Below, in pieces: positions 30,449-39,050 of a stretch of DNA of 48,438 nt. The notes beneath the pieces were generated by a model, which was given only the letters and a program-made list of their open reading frames with translations, searched no databases and was not told where the DNA came from. How positions within the stretch are numbered: the first letter of the stretch is position 1; each line of letters opens with the position of its first letter. Position numbers and translations under genes: made by a program. Source of the DNA: Flavobacterium sp. (GTDB lineage Bacteria; Bacteroidota; Bacteroidia; Flavobacteriales; Flavobacteriaceae); assembly GCF_004211145.1 (NCBI RefSeq), contig NZ_SEBS01000027.1, positions 1 to 48,438 of the forward strand. The letters run 5' to 3'.

Positions 30449-32709
30449 AGATAAAGGACATCGTAAACCGCGAACTCGTCAATCTCACGAACTGTGAACA
30501 CGAACCGATCCACATTCCGGGCAGCATCCAGCCGCACGGATTTTTGCTTGGCATAAAAATCGGATCGGGTATCTTGGATTTTTGCAGTGCGAACACGATC
30601 GAATACATAAAACTCGAACACGAGGCTTTGCTTGGAAATCATTTTTCGGCCGTTGTCGGAAAAGAACAGTTCGCCGAATTCGAGAAATATACGAGCACGA
30701 TGTTGTCGTCATCGCCGCTGAAACTCAACATCCAGGGCGAGATTTTCAATTGCACGATCCATAAGAGCGGCGACGTTTTCATTCTCGAAGGCGAACCGAT
30801 CGTCGACGAGGAAAAACAGCAAGCCAGCATTTACGATCAGACGTCGCAATTCCTTTCGTACATGCACGAAACGCATACGCTCAAGGATTTATGCCAACTC
30901 GTAGCTGAAGGAACGCGCGACATCACGGGCTACGACCGCGTCATGGTCTATCGTTTCGACAAGGATTACAATGGGGAAGTTTTCGCTGAGAGTTGCACCG
31001 ACGAGATCGAACCGTTTTTAGGTCTGCATTATCCGCATACCGACATTCCGAAGCAGGCGCGCGAACTTTATCTGCAGAATCTACTCAGGCTCATCGTGGA
31101 CATCGGTTACACGCCGGTCCCGATTTACACGGTCGATGATGCGCCCGGAAAGAATCTCGATTTGGGACATTCGGTATTGAGAAGCACCTCGCCTATCCAT
31201 ATCCAATATTTGCAGAATATGGGCGTGGGCGCGACGTTGACGATTTCACTTATCCACCAGAAAAAACTTTGGGGATTGATCGCATGCCACCATTATTCGG
31301 CCAAGAATCTTACGCCCGAAATCAGGCTGGCCGCGCAGTTGCAGGGGAATTTCCTGACTTCGCAGATCGATGTCCGACAATCGAACGAAGAATACGAAGT
31401 CGCGCGAAAAACTAATGCGGCGCTCGAGAAAATGAATTCGCTGCATTTGCTCCCCAAGATGGAATCGCTTGCTGAAGTCATCGACCAAGCCGAATTGCTC
31501 GAATTGTGCAACGCTTCGGGCGTTTCGATCCAGTTCGGCGATCGTGTTTTCACGAAGGGTTTTGTCCCTGAAGACCACGTCATCAAGGAACTTTCGTCCT
31601 GGCTGTTTTCATATACGTCGGGCAGGAATTTTAGTACGGACCGGCTCGTCGATTTCCTGCCACATTCGCCCGCGATCTGTCAAGGCGTTTCAGGCTTGCT
31701 GTATCACTCGCTTGGCACCGATTTTAAGAACAACATCATTTGGTATCGCGCCGAAACAGAAACCCAGGTAAATTGGGCCGGCGATCCGAGCAAGGCGATC
31801 ATCAAGGATGAAAAAGGGCTTTACCCGCGCAATTCTTTCAAACTCTGGAAGGAATTCGTGAAGAACCAAAGCTTGCCGTGGATTTCCCCCGAACTTATTT
31901 CGGCGGCGAACTACGCACATTCGTTGCAACGCCAGATGAATTTGATGTTGCTCACCGAAGAAGGCCGACGCAACGGCGAACTCAATGAAATCCTTAAGGA
32001 AACCAACCGCGAACTCGAGAACATCAACTGGATCAGTACGCACGATTTGCAGGAACCGTTGCGGAAGATACAGCTTATCGCTTCGCGCCTGTTGTCGAAG
32101 GAAGATGAAACGATGTCGGCCGGAGTCGTGGATTCCTTGATGCGCATGAACAATTCGGCCAAAAGGATGCAGACGCTGCTCATCGACATCTTGAAATACA
32201 CGAAAATCCAGCATACGAAAGCGCCTTTCGAGACGGTCGACCTCGAGAAATTGATTGACGATGTCGCGAATGATCTTGGCGAAACCGACAAATCGTCGAA
32301 CGTTGAAATTGGCGATCTGCCGCAGGTTTACGGCATTCCTTTCCTGCTCAAGCAATTGTTTTCCAATTTATTATCGAACTCGTTCAAGTATAGGAACGAA
32401 GAATCACCCGTAGAGATATCAGTCGCTTACGAAGGCTTGCAAGCCTCGCCCCAATCGAGCGAACCCGACAAATTGTTCCATGTGGTTTCATTTGCCGACA
32501 ACGGGATCGGTTTCGAACCTAAATTCTCGGAATCGATCTTCAACATCTTTACGAGATTGCACGCGTCGTCTGAATACAAGGGCGCGGGCGTCGGTCTGGC
32601 GTTGTGCCGCAAGGTGATGCAGACGCATAAAGGTTATATCAGCGCGACTGGAACTCCGGGCAAGGAAGCGGTTTTCAGTTTGTTCTTTCCTGCCGACGGC
32701 GCAGAATAA
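30445..32709 (+). CDS. Bacteriophytochrome sensor histidine kinase
   Basis: The product is 754 residues: PAS_2, GAF, PHY, HisKA and HATPase_c. Cys17 in LTNCEHEPIHIPGSIQPHG is the usual attachment site for biliverdin in bacteriophytochromes. The GAF domain has PHTDIPKQAREL (Asp200 of the DIP motif) and LGHSVLRSTSPIHIQYLQNMG. The PHY tongue shows PRNSF at 461-465. The kinase has His533 in WISTHDLQEPLRK, an N box LLSNSFKYRNEE and a G box ADNGIGF ... GAGVGLALCRK. It should sense red/far-red light and phosphorylate the response regulator. Convergent birA begins 1 nt after its stop. Confidence 0.96.
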   Translation: MKIKDIVNRELVNLTNCEHEPIHIPGSIQPHGFLLGIKIGSGILDFCSANTIEYIKLEHEALLGNHFSAVVGKEQFAEFEKYTSTMLSSSPLKLNIQGEIFNCTIHKSGDVFILEGEPIVDEEKQQASIYDQTSQFLSYMHETHTLKDLCQLVAEGTRDITGYDRVMVYRFDKDYNGEVFAESCTDEIEPFLGLHYPHTDIPKQARELYLQNLLRLIVDIGYTPVPIYTVDDAPGKNLDLGHSVLRSTSPIHIQYLQNMGVGATLTISLIHQKKLWGLIACHHYSAKNLTPEIRLAAQLQGNFLTSQIDVRQSNEEYEVARKTNAALEKMNSLHLLPKMESLAEVIDQAELLELCNASGVSIQFGDRVFTKGFVPEDHVIKELSSWLFSYTSGRNFSTDRLVDFLPHSPAICQGVSGLLYHSLGTDFKNNIIWYRAETETQVNWAGDPSKAIIKDEKGLYPRNSFKLWKEFVKNQSLPWISPELISAANYAHSLQRQMNLMLLTEEGRRNGELNEILKETNRELENINWISTHDLQEPLRKIQLIASRLLSKEDETMSAGVVDSLMRMNNSAKRMQTLLIDILKYTKIQHTKAPFETVDLEKLIDDVANDLGETDKSSNVEIGDLPQVYGIPFLLKQLFSNLLSNSFKYRNEESPVEISVAYEGLQASPQSSEPDKLFHVVSFADNGIGFEPKFSESIFNIFTRLHASSEYKGAGVGLALCRKVMQTHKGYISATGTPGKEAVFSLFFPADGAE

Positions 32710-32710
32710 T

Positions 32711-33439
32711 TCAATACAGCATCGTAATTTGCTTGATTCCGAACGACTTGACGCTGTCGTCCTCAAGCTTTACATACAATTTTCCATCGCGTCCGGCTTC
32801 ATCGATCATTCCCATGAATCGGTTTCCGGATGCGTCTTCGAATGTCGTCGGTTTTCCTTTTCGGAATAATTTCGAATCAAAATTTTCCCAGATGTTTTCA
32901 GGATTTTCGCGTAACTGTTCGAGTTGTGATTGGATCGAAACCACTATGGAAAGCATCAGTTCGTCCATATCGAAAGTGCGTTGCGTGACCACGGCTAACG
33001 ATGAGGCGTTCGGCAATCCATTGAAATCAAGTTGGTTTACGTTGAGCCCGATTCCGATTACCGACGCGACGTCATCGGCGGTTTTGACACTGTTTTCGAT
33101 GAGTATTCCGCCAAGTTTTTTTTTGCCTGACATAATGTCGTTCGGCCATTTTATCGATAATTCGGGGATTTGGAAATTTTCGAGCGCCTTGATTATTGCG
33201 GTTGCGACGGCGACATTGAGGTCAAACAATTGCGCCAGGTTAATTCGGGAATCATTAACGAGTACACTCATAGTCAGGTTCTTGCCGGGTTCCGACAGCC
33301 ATTTTGCGCCCATTTGCCCGCGTCCGTTTGTTTGTGTCCGGGCCGTGACGACCGTGAAATTACCGGGCGAACCGTTTTGAAGAAGTTCCTTCAAATAGTC
33401 GTTCGTCGAACCGATGGCATCGAGTTTGATTACGTGCAT
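32711..33439 (-). CDS. birA: Biotin--[acetyl-CoA-carboxylase] ligase
   Basis: The product is 242 residues and has only the catalytic ligase domain, without the DNA-binding domain of E. coli BirA. It attaches biotin to the carboxylase carrier protein through biotinyl-AMP. Motifs: IGSTNDYLKELL, GRGQMGAKWLSEPGKNL (biotin/adenylate loop), KWPNDIMSGKKKLGGILIEN and GIGLNVNQ. It is convergent with the phytochrome gene, with a 1-nt gap between stops. Its promoter lies in the divergent gap before rsfS. Confidence 0.95.
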   Translation of the reverse strand: MHVIKLDAIGSTNDYLKELLQNGSPGNFTVVTARTQTNGRGQMGAKWLSEPGKNLTMSVLVNDSRINLAQLFDLNVAVATAIIKALENFQIPELSIKWPNDIMSGKKKLGGILIENSVKTADDVASVIGIGLNVNQLDFNGLPNASSLAVVTQRTFDMDELMLSIVVSIQSQLEQLRENPENIWENFDSKLFRKGKPTTFEDASGNRFMGMIDEAGRDGKLYVKLEDDSVKSFGIKQITMLY

Positions 33440-33504
33440 TGAAATAGGTTGTGATTCCTGAGTTTAATCTTTTGTTAAGTGTCAAAATTAAACACAAAAA
33501 ATGG

Positions 33505-33512
33505 TAACTTTG
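33505..33512 (+). promoter_or_regulatory. Promoter -7 box of rsfS-ftsH
   Basis: TAACTTTG matches TAnnTTTG, 22 nt before the rsfS ATG. No clear -33 box is seen. Confidence 0.6.
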
Positions 33513-33534
33513 CGAACTTATATAAAATTGTTAA

Positions 33535-33906
33535 ATGACGAAAAAGAACACCAATAACGATATCCTGCTTGCCAACATTATCAAAGGCATTGAAGAGGTA
33601 AAAGGCAATGATATCGACATCCTGGACTTGAGGGAAATTGACAACTCCGCATGCGATTACTTCATAATCTGTAACGGAAATTCGAACACGCAGGTCAATG
33701 CCATCGTAAGTTCAGTCCAAAAAACAGTTTCCAAAGAATTGAAAGACAAACCCTGGCACGTCGAAGGGGCTGAAAACGCCGAATGGGTGCTTATGGACTA
33801 TGTGAACATCGTCGTACACGTTTTCCAGAAACATATCAGGGAATATTACAACATCGAGAGCTTGTGGGGCGACGCCAAAATCACGAGCATCGCAAACAAA
33901 TACTAA
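33535..33906 (+). CDS. rsfS: Ribosome silencing factor
   Basis: The product is 123 residues, full length for RsfS (DUF143, Iojap family). It binds ribosomal protein uL14 and blocks subunit joining under starvation. Family signatures are KGNDIDILDLREIDNSACDYFIIC, GNSNTQVNAIVSSVQ, KPWHVEGAENAEWVLMDYVNIVVHVFQ and YYNIESLWGDA. It starts the cluster with ftsH, 15 nt downstream, an arrangement typical of Flavobacteriia. Confidence 0.96.
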   Translation: MTKKNTNNDILLANIIKGIEEVKGNDIDILDLREIDNSACDYFIICNGNSNTQVNAIVSSVQKTVSKELKDKPWHVEGAENAEWVLMDYVNIVVHVFQKHIREYYNIESLWGDAKITSIANKY

Positions 33907-33921
33907 CTCCCATTACGCTAA

Positions 33922-35853
33922 ATGGCCAAAGACCCTAATAACCCGACCCCAAATAAAATGAGGATCAGCCCATGGCTTATATACGCCGCGGTCGCCTTCA
34001 TTTTCCTTTTCATAAGCATCGCGACCGGAGACTCCGCGTTTCAGGAGCCCGTAAAGATCAGTTCGCCAAAGTTCGACACGTTCCTTGAAAAAGGCGATGT
34101 CGAAAAAGTGATCATCTACAACAAGACCGAGGGCGAGGTTTTCCTTACCAAGGCCGCGTTGAAAAGCCCATCTCACAAAGATGTCGCACTGGACTTGCTC
34201 GAGCGACCGAACAAAGGACCACACTACAGTTTCGAGATCGGAAACGACGAAATCTTCGAGAAAAAACTTCAAGCCGCAATTACGGCCGGAAAACTAAAGG
34301 ATTATTCGTTCCAGCCCAAAAGCAATTGGACCGACATTTTCCTCACGTTATTGCCGATCTTCGTCATCGTCGCCATCTGGATCTTCATCATGCGACGCAT
34401 GTCGGCTGGCGGACCTGGCGGCGGCGGACAAATTTTCAACATCGGGAAATCCAAGGCGCGTTTGTTCGACGAGAAGACCGACATTAAGACCACGTTCAAG
34501 GACGTAGCCGGTTTGGAAGGCGCGAAAGAAGAAATACAAGAAATCGTAGAGTTCCTTAAAAACCCGGACAAATACACGAGCCTCGGTGGTAAAATACCGA
34601 AAGGTGCGTTGCTTGTCGGGCCTCCGGGAACCGGAAAGACATTGCTTGCGAAAGCGGTTGCGGGCGAAGCGAAAGTTCCATTTTTCTCGTTGTCGGGTTC
34701 CGATTTCGTAGAAATGTTCGTCGGAGTCGGCGCGTCACGTGTTCGTGATTTGTTCAAACAGGCGAAGGAAAAAGCGCCTGCTATCATCTTCATCGATGAG
34801 ATCGACGCCGTTGGACGCGCTCGTGGGAAAAACAATTTCTCAGGCTCGAACGACGAACGTGAAAATACGCTGAACCAATTGCTTACCGAGATGGATGGTT
34901 TCGGCACGAATTCTCACGTAATCGTGTTGGCGGCCACGAACCGCGCCGATGTACTCGACAAAGCCTTGATGCGCGCCGGACGTTTCGACCGCCAGATTTT
35001 CGTCGATCTTCCGGACATCCGCGAGAGAAAAGAAATTTTCGAAGTGCATTTGGCGCCTCTTAAAAAAGTAGAAAACCTCGATACTGACTTTTTGGCAAAG
35101 CAAACACCTGGATTCTCAGGAGCCGACATTGCCAACGTTTGTAACGAAGCGGCCCTGATCGCGGCCCGTAAAAACAAGAAAGCAGTAGACAAACAGGATT
35201 TCCTTGATGCAGTCGATCGTATCGTCGGCGGATTGGAAAAGAAAAACAAGATCATCACGCCCGACGAGAAAAAAGCGATCGCCATCCACGAAGCCGGTCA
35301 CGCGACCGTAAGCTGGATGCTCGAACACGCGGCTCCGTTGGTGAAAGTTACGATCGTTCCGCGCGGACAAAGTCTCGGCGCAGCCTGGTATCTTCCTGAG
35401 GAACGTCTTATCGTACGTCCTGACCAAATGCTCGACGAAATGTGCGCCACGATGGGCGGACGTGCCGCTGAGAAAGTAACGTTCAACACGATTTCAACGG
35501 GCGCATTGTCGGATCTTGAAAAAGTGACGAAACAGGCGCGTGCGATGGTGACTATTTACGGTTTGAACGAAAAACTCGGCAACGTGACGTATTACGATTC
35601 GTCGGGTCAATCCGAATATAACTTTTCGAAACCGTACTCTGAGGACACGGCGCTCACTATCGACAAGGAAATTTCAGCATTGATTGAAGGTCAATACCAA
35701 CGTGCGATACAAATTTTGGAAGCCAATAAGGATAAGCTCAATCAGTTGGCCGACATTCTTATTGAGAAGGAAGTGATTTTCAAGGATGACCTTGAGCACA
35801 TTTTCGGAAAGCGTCCTTTCGACAAAAATTTACAGGAAGAGATAAGCCTTTAA
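33922..35853 (+). CDS. ftsH: ATP-dependent zinc metalloprotease FtsH
   Basis: The product is 643 residues. It degrades membrane and short-lived soluble proteins at the inner membrane. There are two membrane segments ([17 protein letters not shown], about 18-34; [19 protein letters not shown], about 140-158). The AAA domain has Walker A GPPGTGKT (about 233), Walker B IIFIDEID and the second region of homology [12 protein letters not shown]. The zinc motif HEAGH is at about 456. The Gly-rich [13 protein letters not shown] linker follows the second membrane segment, as usual. Confidence 0.97.
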   Translation: MAKDPNNPTPNKMRISPWLIYAAVAFIFLFISIATGDSAFQEPVKISSPKFDTFLEKGDVEKVIIYNKTEGEVFLTKAALKSPSHKDVALDLLERPNKGPHYSFEIGNDEIFEKKLQAAITAGKLKDYSFQPKSNWTDIFLTLLPIFVIVAIWIFIMRRMSAGGPGGGGQIFNIGKSKARLFDEKTDIKTTFKDVAGLEGAKEEIQEIVEFLKNPDKYTSLGGKIPKGALLVGPPGTGKTLLAKAVAGEAKVPFFSLSGSDFVEMFVGVGASRVRDLFKQAKEKAPAIIFIDEIDAVGRARGKNNFSGSNDERENTLNQLLTEMDGFGTNSHVIVLAATNRADVLDKALMRAGRFDRQIFVDLPDIRERKEIFEVHLAPLKKVENLDTDFLAKQTPGFSGADIANVCNEAALIAARKNKKAVDKQDFLDAVDRIVGGLEKKNKIITPDEKKAIAIHEAGHATVSWMLEHAAPLVKVTIVPRGQSLGAAWYLPEERLIVRPDQMLDEMCATMGGRAAEKVTFNTISTGALSDLEKVTKQARAMVTIYGLNEKLGNVTYYDSSGQSEYNFSKPYSEDTALTIDKEISALIEGQYQRAIQILEANKDKLNQLADILIEKEVIFKDDLEHIFGKRPFDKNLQEEISL

Positions 35854-35874
35854 CATATTATCGCTTCCACACAT

Positions 35875-35913
35875 AAAAATCTTAATTCAAAAACTATTTG
35901 AATTAAGATTTTT
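35875..35913 (+). terminator. Perfect hairpin terminator after ftsH
   Basis: AAAAATCTTAATTCAAA (35875-35891) pairs perfectly with TTTGAATTAAGATTTTT (35897-35913), a 17-bp stem with a 5-nt loop. It is A+T-rich but ends in Ts. A promoter box follows two bases later. Confidence 0.8.
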
Positions 35914-35914
35914 T

Positions 35915-35922
35915 TATCTTTG
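35915..35922 (+). promoter_or_regulatory. Promoter -7 box of the LUD-cdsA-psd set
   Basis: TATCTTTG matches TAnnTTTG and lies immediately after the ftsH terminator, 46 nt before the LUD ATG. It suggests an independent start for the lipid gene set. Confidence 0.6.
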
Positions 35923-35967
35923 AATGATTTCGAACCACAAATGAAATCTCATATTGTCTAATTGTCT

Positions 35968-36570
35968 ATGAGTCTGTTCAGAAAATTTTTCGGCACCGGA
36001 AACGAAGCCAATCCAGGCGATGAAAAGGAAAGCGAATACCGCCCGGCAGCGCAACCCAATATGCCTGTAGACGAGTTGTTCACTTACAATTTCAAGAAAA
36101 ACGGCGGCAAATTCCTGTATTGCGAGAACCTTGACGAGGTGCGCGACCAGTTCGAGAACATTCTCGAGGAAAACGATTGGTTCGAATCTCAGGCGGTTTG
36201 CTATGAGCCGAAGCTGTTCTCCATGCTTGAAGACAACAATATCGCGTTCGATAAACCCGAAACGCCGAAGTTCTTGCTTGCAAGTTGCGAAAATCTGATC
36301 GCCGATGAAGGCTCGGTGCTTTTCTCGTCGAACCAGATCAAGCAGAACAAGCCGAACGATCTTCCGTCAAACATCGTAATCCTTGCCACGACAAGCCAAA
36401 TCCTTGAATCCAAAAGCGACGGATTGCGCACGATCAAGAAGAAATACGAAACCGCTTATCCAACGAACATTACGACTATAAAATATTTCGAAAAAGCCAA
36501 AGAAGAAGATTTCCTTCAATATGGAAGTGCTCCGAAAAACCTTTATTTGCTGCTTTTAGAAGATCTTTAA
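35968..36570 (+). CDS. LUD domain protein (LutC/YkgG-like)
   Basis: The product is 200 residues from the ATG at 35968. It has the LUD (DUF162) C-terminal pattern: LASCENLIADEGSVLFSSNQ, and VILATTSQILES. LutC relatives take part in lactate oxidation, but stand-alone LUD proteins next to ftsH and cdsA in Bacteroidota have no proven role, so lactate use should not be assumed. The cdsA ATG comes 1 nt after its stop. Confidence 0.85.
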   Translation: MSLFRKFFGTGNEANPGDEKESEYRPAAQPNMPVDELFTYNFKKNGGKFLYCENLDEVRDQFENILEENDWFESQAVCYEPKLFSMLEDNNIAFDKPETPKFLLASCENLIADEGSVLFSSNQIKQNKPNDLPSNIVILATTSQILESKSDGLRTIKKKYETAYPTNITTIKYFEKAKEEDFLQYGSAPKNLYLLLLEDL

Positions 36571-36571
36571 T

Positions 36572-37372
36572 ATGAATGAAACGCTCACCAGGACGCTTTC
36601 GGGGGCGGTGTATATTGTTATTTTAGTCGGTTGCGCCTTATTTCCTATTCCTTTCGTTGCCCTTTTCGGGATCTTTCTGTTGCTTGCGGTGTATGAATTC
36701 TGCGAGCTTGCAAACCTCGACAAGACGATTCCGTTGCTACTCGCTTTGGTGTTCTACTCTTTGTTTATCGTCGTAAATTGGACCGACGGCATTTCGATGG
36801 CCGTACTTCTGGCGACTTTATTCGTTTCGGTGAAATTGCTGCTGTTCCTTTTCTCGCCTCGGTTCGCCCCGCTCGATTTCACTTCAAGGTACGTTTGTCT
36901 GATCGGATATATAATTTTGCCGTTCATCATCATTTCGAAACTTCCATTCATCGGACAAGGTTTCAGGCCGACGGTTATCATAGGGATTTTTATTCTGATC
37001 TGGGCGAACGATACTTTCGCGTTTTTGGTAGGCAAAGCCATCGGAAAACGAAAACTTTTCGAAGCGGTTTCCCCTAAAAAAACGGTCGAAGGATTTTTTG
37101 GCGGTTGGATTTTTTCAATGCTTTTCAGTATTCCCGTTGCTTTATTTCTAGCGAAAGATTCGTGGTTACATTGGCTTGTAATCGCGACGATCGTGAGTTA
37201 TTTCGGGACTTTGGGCGATCTCATCGAATCTAAATTCAAGCGCATCGCGGGCGTAAAAGACAGCGGACGTATCATGCCCGGCCACGGAGGTATTCTCGAT
37301 AGGCTGGATAGTGTTATATTTGTAGCACCATTCGTATTTTTGTTTTATCAAATCATATATTATGTTTCATAA
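36572..37372 (+). CDS. cdsA: Phosphatidate cytidylyltransferase
   Basis: The product is 266 residues with about seven membrane segments. It makes CDP-diacylglycerol from phosphatidate and CTP at the inner membrane, the precursor of phosphatidylserine and other phospholipids. The C-terminal signature is complete: GDLIESKFKRIAGVKDSGR and MPGHGGILDRLDSVIF, with the preceding SPKKTVEGFFGGW. It overlaps psd by 11 nt. Confidence 0.96.
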   Translation: MNETLTRTLSGAVYIVILVGCALFPIPFVALFGIFLLLAVYEFCELANLDKTIPLLLALVFYSLFIVVNWTDGISMAVLLATLFVSVKLLLFLFSPRFAPLDFTSRYVCLIGYIILPFIIISKLPFIGQGFRPTVIIGIFILIWANDTFAFLVGKAIGKRKLFEAVSPKKTVEGFFGGWIFSMLFSIPVALFLAKDSWLHWLVIATIVSYFGTLGDLIESKFKRIAGVKDSGRIMPGHGGILDRLDSVIFVAPFVFLFYQIIYYVS

Positions 37373-38021
37373 GGAAGGCGGAAAAATAATCCTCATATCA
37401 ACTACGTTATTCGTCATTTTACTGTTGCTGGCCGACAAATTCATCGATATCGAATGGCTTCGGATGACGGTGATGCTCATCGGATTGTTCTTCCTGATCA
37501 TGGTTCTGCAATTTTTCAGGAACCCGAAACGCTTCACGAATCCGTCCGATGAAATCGTAATCTCTCCGGTCGATGGAAAAGTAGTCGTCATCGAAGAAGT
37601 TTTCGAACCTGAATATTTCAAGGATCAACGCCTTCAGGTTTCGATCTTCATGTCGCCGATAAACGTCCACGTGACGCGTTATCCCGTAAACGGAAAAGTG
37701 AAATTCAGCAAATACCATCCCGGGAAATATCTCGTGGCCTGGCATCCAAAGGCGAGTACCGAGAACGAACGCACGACGGTCGTTGTCGAAAACCGCCTGT
37801 TCGGTGAAGTCTTGTACCGGCAGATCGCGGGCGCGCTTGCAAAACGTATCGTGAATTATGCGCAGGAAGGCATGCAGGTCGTCCAGGGAACCGACGCGGG
37901 TTTCATCAAGTTCGGGTCGCGTGTCGATTTGTACTTTCCCATCGGAACGGAAGTCAACGTAAAACTCGGCCAAAAAGCCATAGGAGGAAAAACCATCATC
38001 GCCACTACGAAAAATGGCTGA
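37362..38021 (+). CDS. psd: Phosphatidylserine decarboxylase (short form)
   Basis: The product is 219 residues with two N-terminal membrane segments (about 8-25 and 33-49). It decarboxylates phosphatidylserine to phosphatidylethanolamine. Motifs are SPVDGKVVVIEEV, IFMSPINVHVTRYPVNG and the self-cleavage site FGSRVDLYFP, where Ser186 becomes the pyruvoyl group. This short type is usual in Bacteroidota. It overlaps both cdsA and the acyl-CoA-binding protein gene. Confidence 0.96.
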   Translation: MFHKEGGKIILISTTLFVILLLLADKFIDIEWLRMTVMLIGLFFLIMVLQFFRNPKRFTNPSDEIVISPVDGKVVVIEEVFEPEYFKDQRLQVSIFMSPINVHVTRYPVNGKVKFSKYHPGKYLVAWHPKASTENERTTVVVENRLFGEVLYRQIAGALAKRIVNYAQEGMQVVQGTDAGFIKFGSRVDLYFPIGTEVNVKLGQKAIGGKTIIATTKNG

Positions 38022-38283
38022 AAAAGATCTCGATACCCGTTTCAGGGAAGCGTTTGAAATGGCTTCCCAAATGTCGCAAACCGACTTGCCTCAGGACACG
38101 CAGCTACGGCTGTACGCCTATTATAAGCAGGGTTCGTTCGGCACGCCGTCGCTTAACTTCAATACGAGTTTTGACCTGAGGAACGCCTTTAAGACCAATG
38201 CGTGGATGCAGATCAGCAAAATGGAACCCGACGAGGCAAAACGCCTTTACATCGAACTTGTAGAATCGCTTCAAAACCTATAA
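38014..38283 (+). CDS. Acyl-CoA-binding protein
   Basis: The product is 89 residues, the standard length for ACBP. The four-helix pattern with LRLYAYYKQGSFGTPS (ligand-binding YKQ) and FDLRNAFKTNAWMQISKM is plain. It binds medium- and long-chain acyl-CoA in the cytoplasm. Bacterial ACBPs are uncommon outside some groups; here the gene overlaps psd by 8 nt, linking it to phospholipid metabolism. Confidence 0.93.
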   Translation: MAEKDLDTRFREAFEMASQMSQTDLPQDTQLRLYAYYKQGSFGTPSLNFNTSFDLRNAFKTNAWMQISKMEPDEAKRLYIELVESLQNL

Positions 38284-38285
38284 CC

Positions 38286-39050
38286 ATGGAAAAAAAGACC
38301 GCTTTGCTCCTGCTGTGTTTTTCATTCCTGATTTCCTGCCAAAAGAAAAAACTTACTGAGGTCGTCGAAGTACCGCTTCCCGCTGCCGAAGAAAAAATGA
38401 CGATCGGGCATCCCGATGACGTGTCGGCCCAAGCCGGCGCGTTCGAGATGTACAAACTGCCTTTCCAATACGACGCGCTCGCTCCGAACATCGACGCGAT
38501 GACGATGGAAATACACTATTCGAAACATTATTTGACGTACACGAATAACCTGAACCGCTTACTCGACAGTACCGAACTGGCGAAAATCCCGATCGAGGAC
38601 ATCCTGAAAAAGCTCGACATGAGCAACGCCGAACTGCGCAACAACCTCGGCGGTTACTACAACCACACGTTGTATTGGGAAACCATCGGGCCAAAAGCCG
38701 GAGGCGAACCGAAAGACACGTTGGCGGCGGCGATCAAAAAAGAATTCGGGTCATTCGAATTGTTGAAATCGAAACTTGAATCGGCGGCGGAACGTCAATT
38801 CGGTTCAGGCTGGGCGTGGCTTGTCGTGGACCGCTCGGGCAAATTACAGGTAACAAGCACACCGAATCAGGACAATCCGCTCATGCCGCAAGCCGTCGTT
38901 CCCGGAAAACCGATTCTCGCGATCGACGTTTGGGAACACGCATACTATTTAGGCTACCAATACCGACGCAAAAAATACATCGAGGCATTTTTCAATGTCG
39001 TCAACTGGGAAAAGGTCGGCGAGAAATACGAAGAAGCCGTCAAGAAATGA
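38286..39050 (+). CDS. Fe/Mn superoxide dismutase, predicted lipoprotein
   Basis: The product is 254 residues. The N-terminus is a lipoprotein signal with Cys18 (CFSFLISCQKKK), then a Lys/Glu-rich linker of about 35 residues, and a full Fe/Mn-SOD domain from about 54. Metal ligands are seen as His77 (EIHYSKHY), His125 (YYNHTLYW), Asp212 and His216 (IDVWEHAYY). It converts superoxide to peroxide and oxygen, but outside the cytoplasm, since it is exported and lipid-anchored. It follows the ACBP gene by 2 nt and overlaps the acyltransferase start (ATGA). Confidence 0.93.
   Translation: MEKKTALLLLCFSFLISCQKKKLTEVVEVPLPAAEEKMTIGHPDDVSAQAGAFEMYKLPFQYDALAPNIDAMTMEIHYSKHYLTYTNNLNRLLDSTELAKIPIEDILKKLDMSNAELRNNLGGYYNHTLYWETIGPKAGGEPKDTLAAAIKKEFGSFELLKSKLESAAERQFGSGWAWLVVDRSGKLQVTSTPNQDNPLMPQAVVPGKPILAIDVWEHAYYLGYQYRRKKYIEAFFNVVNWEKVGEKYEEAVKK

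Noticed and set aside
38816..39046. Extended acyltransferase reading frame
   Set aside because: The added part overlaps the SOD gene in another frame; the ATG at 39047 forms the common ATGA overlap and starts just before the NNFDFLR motif.
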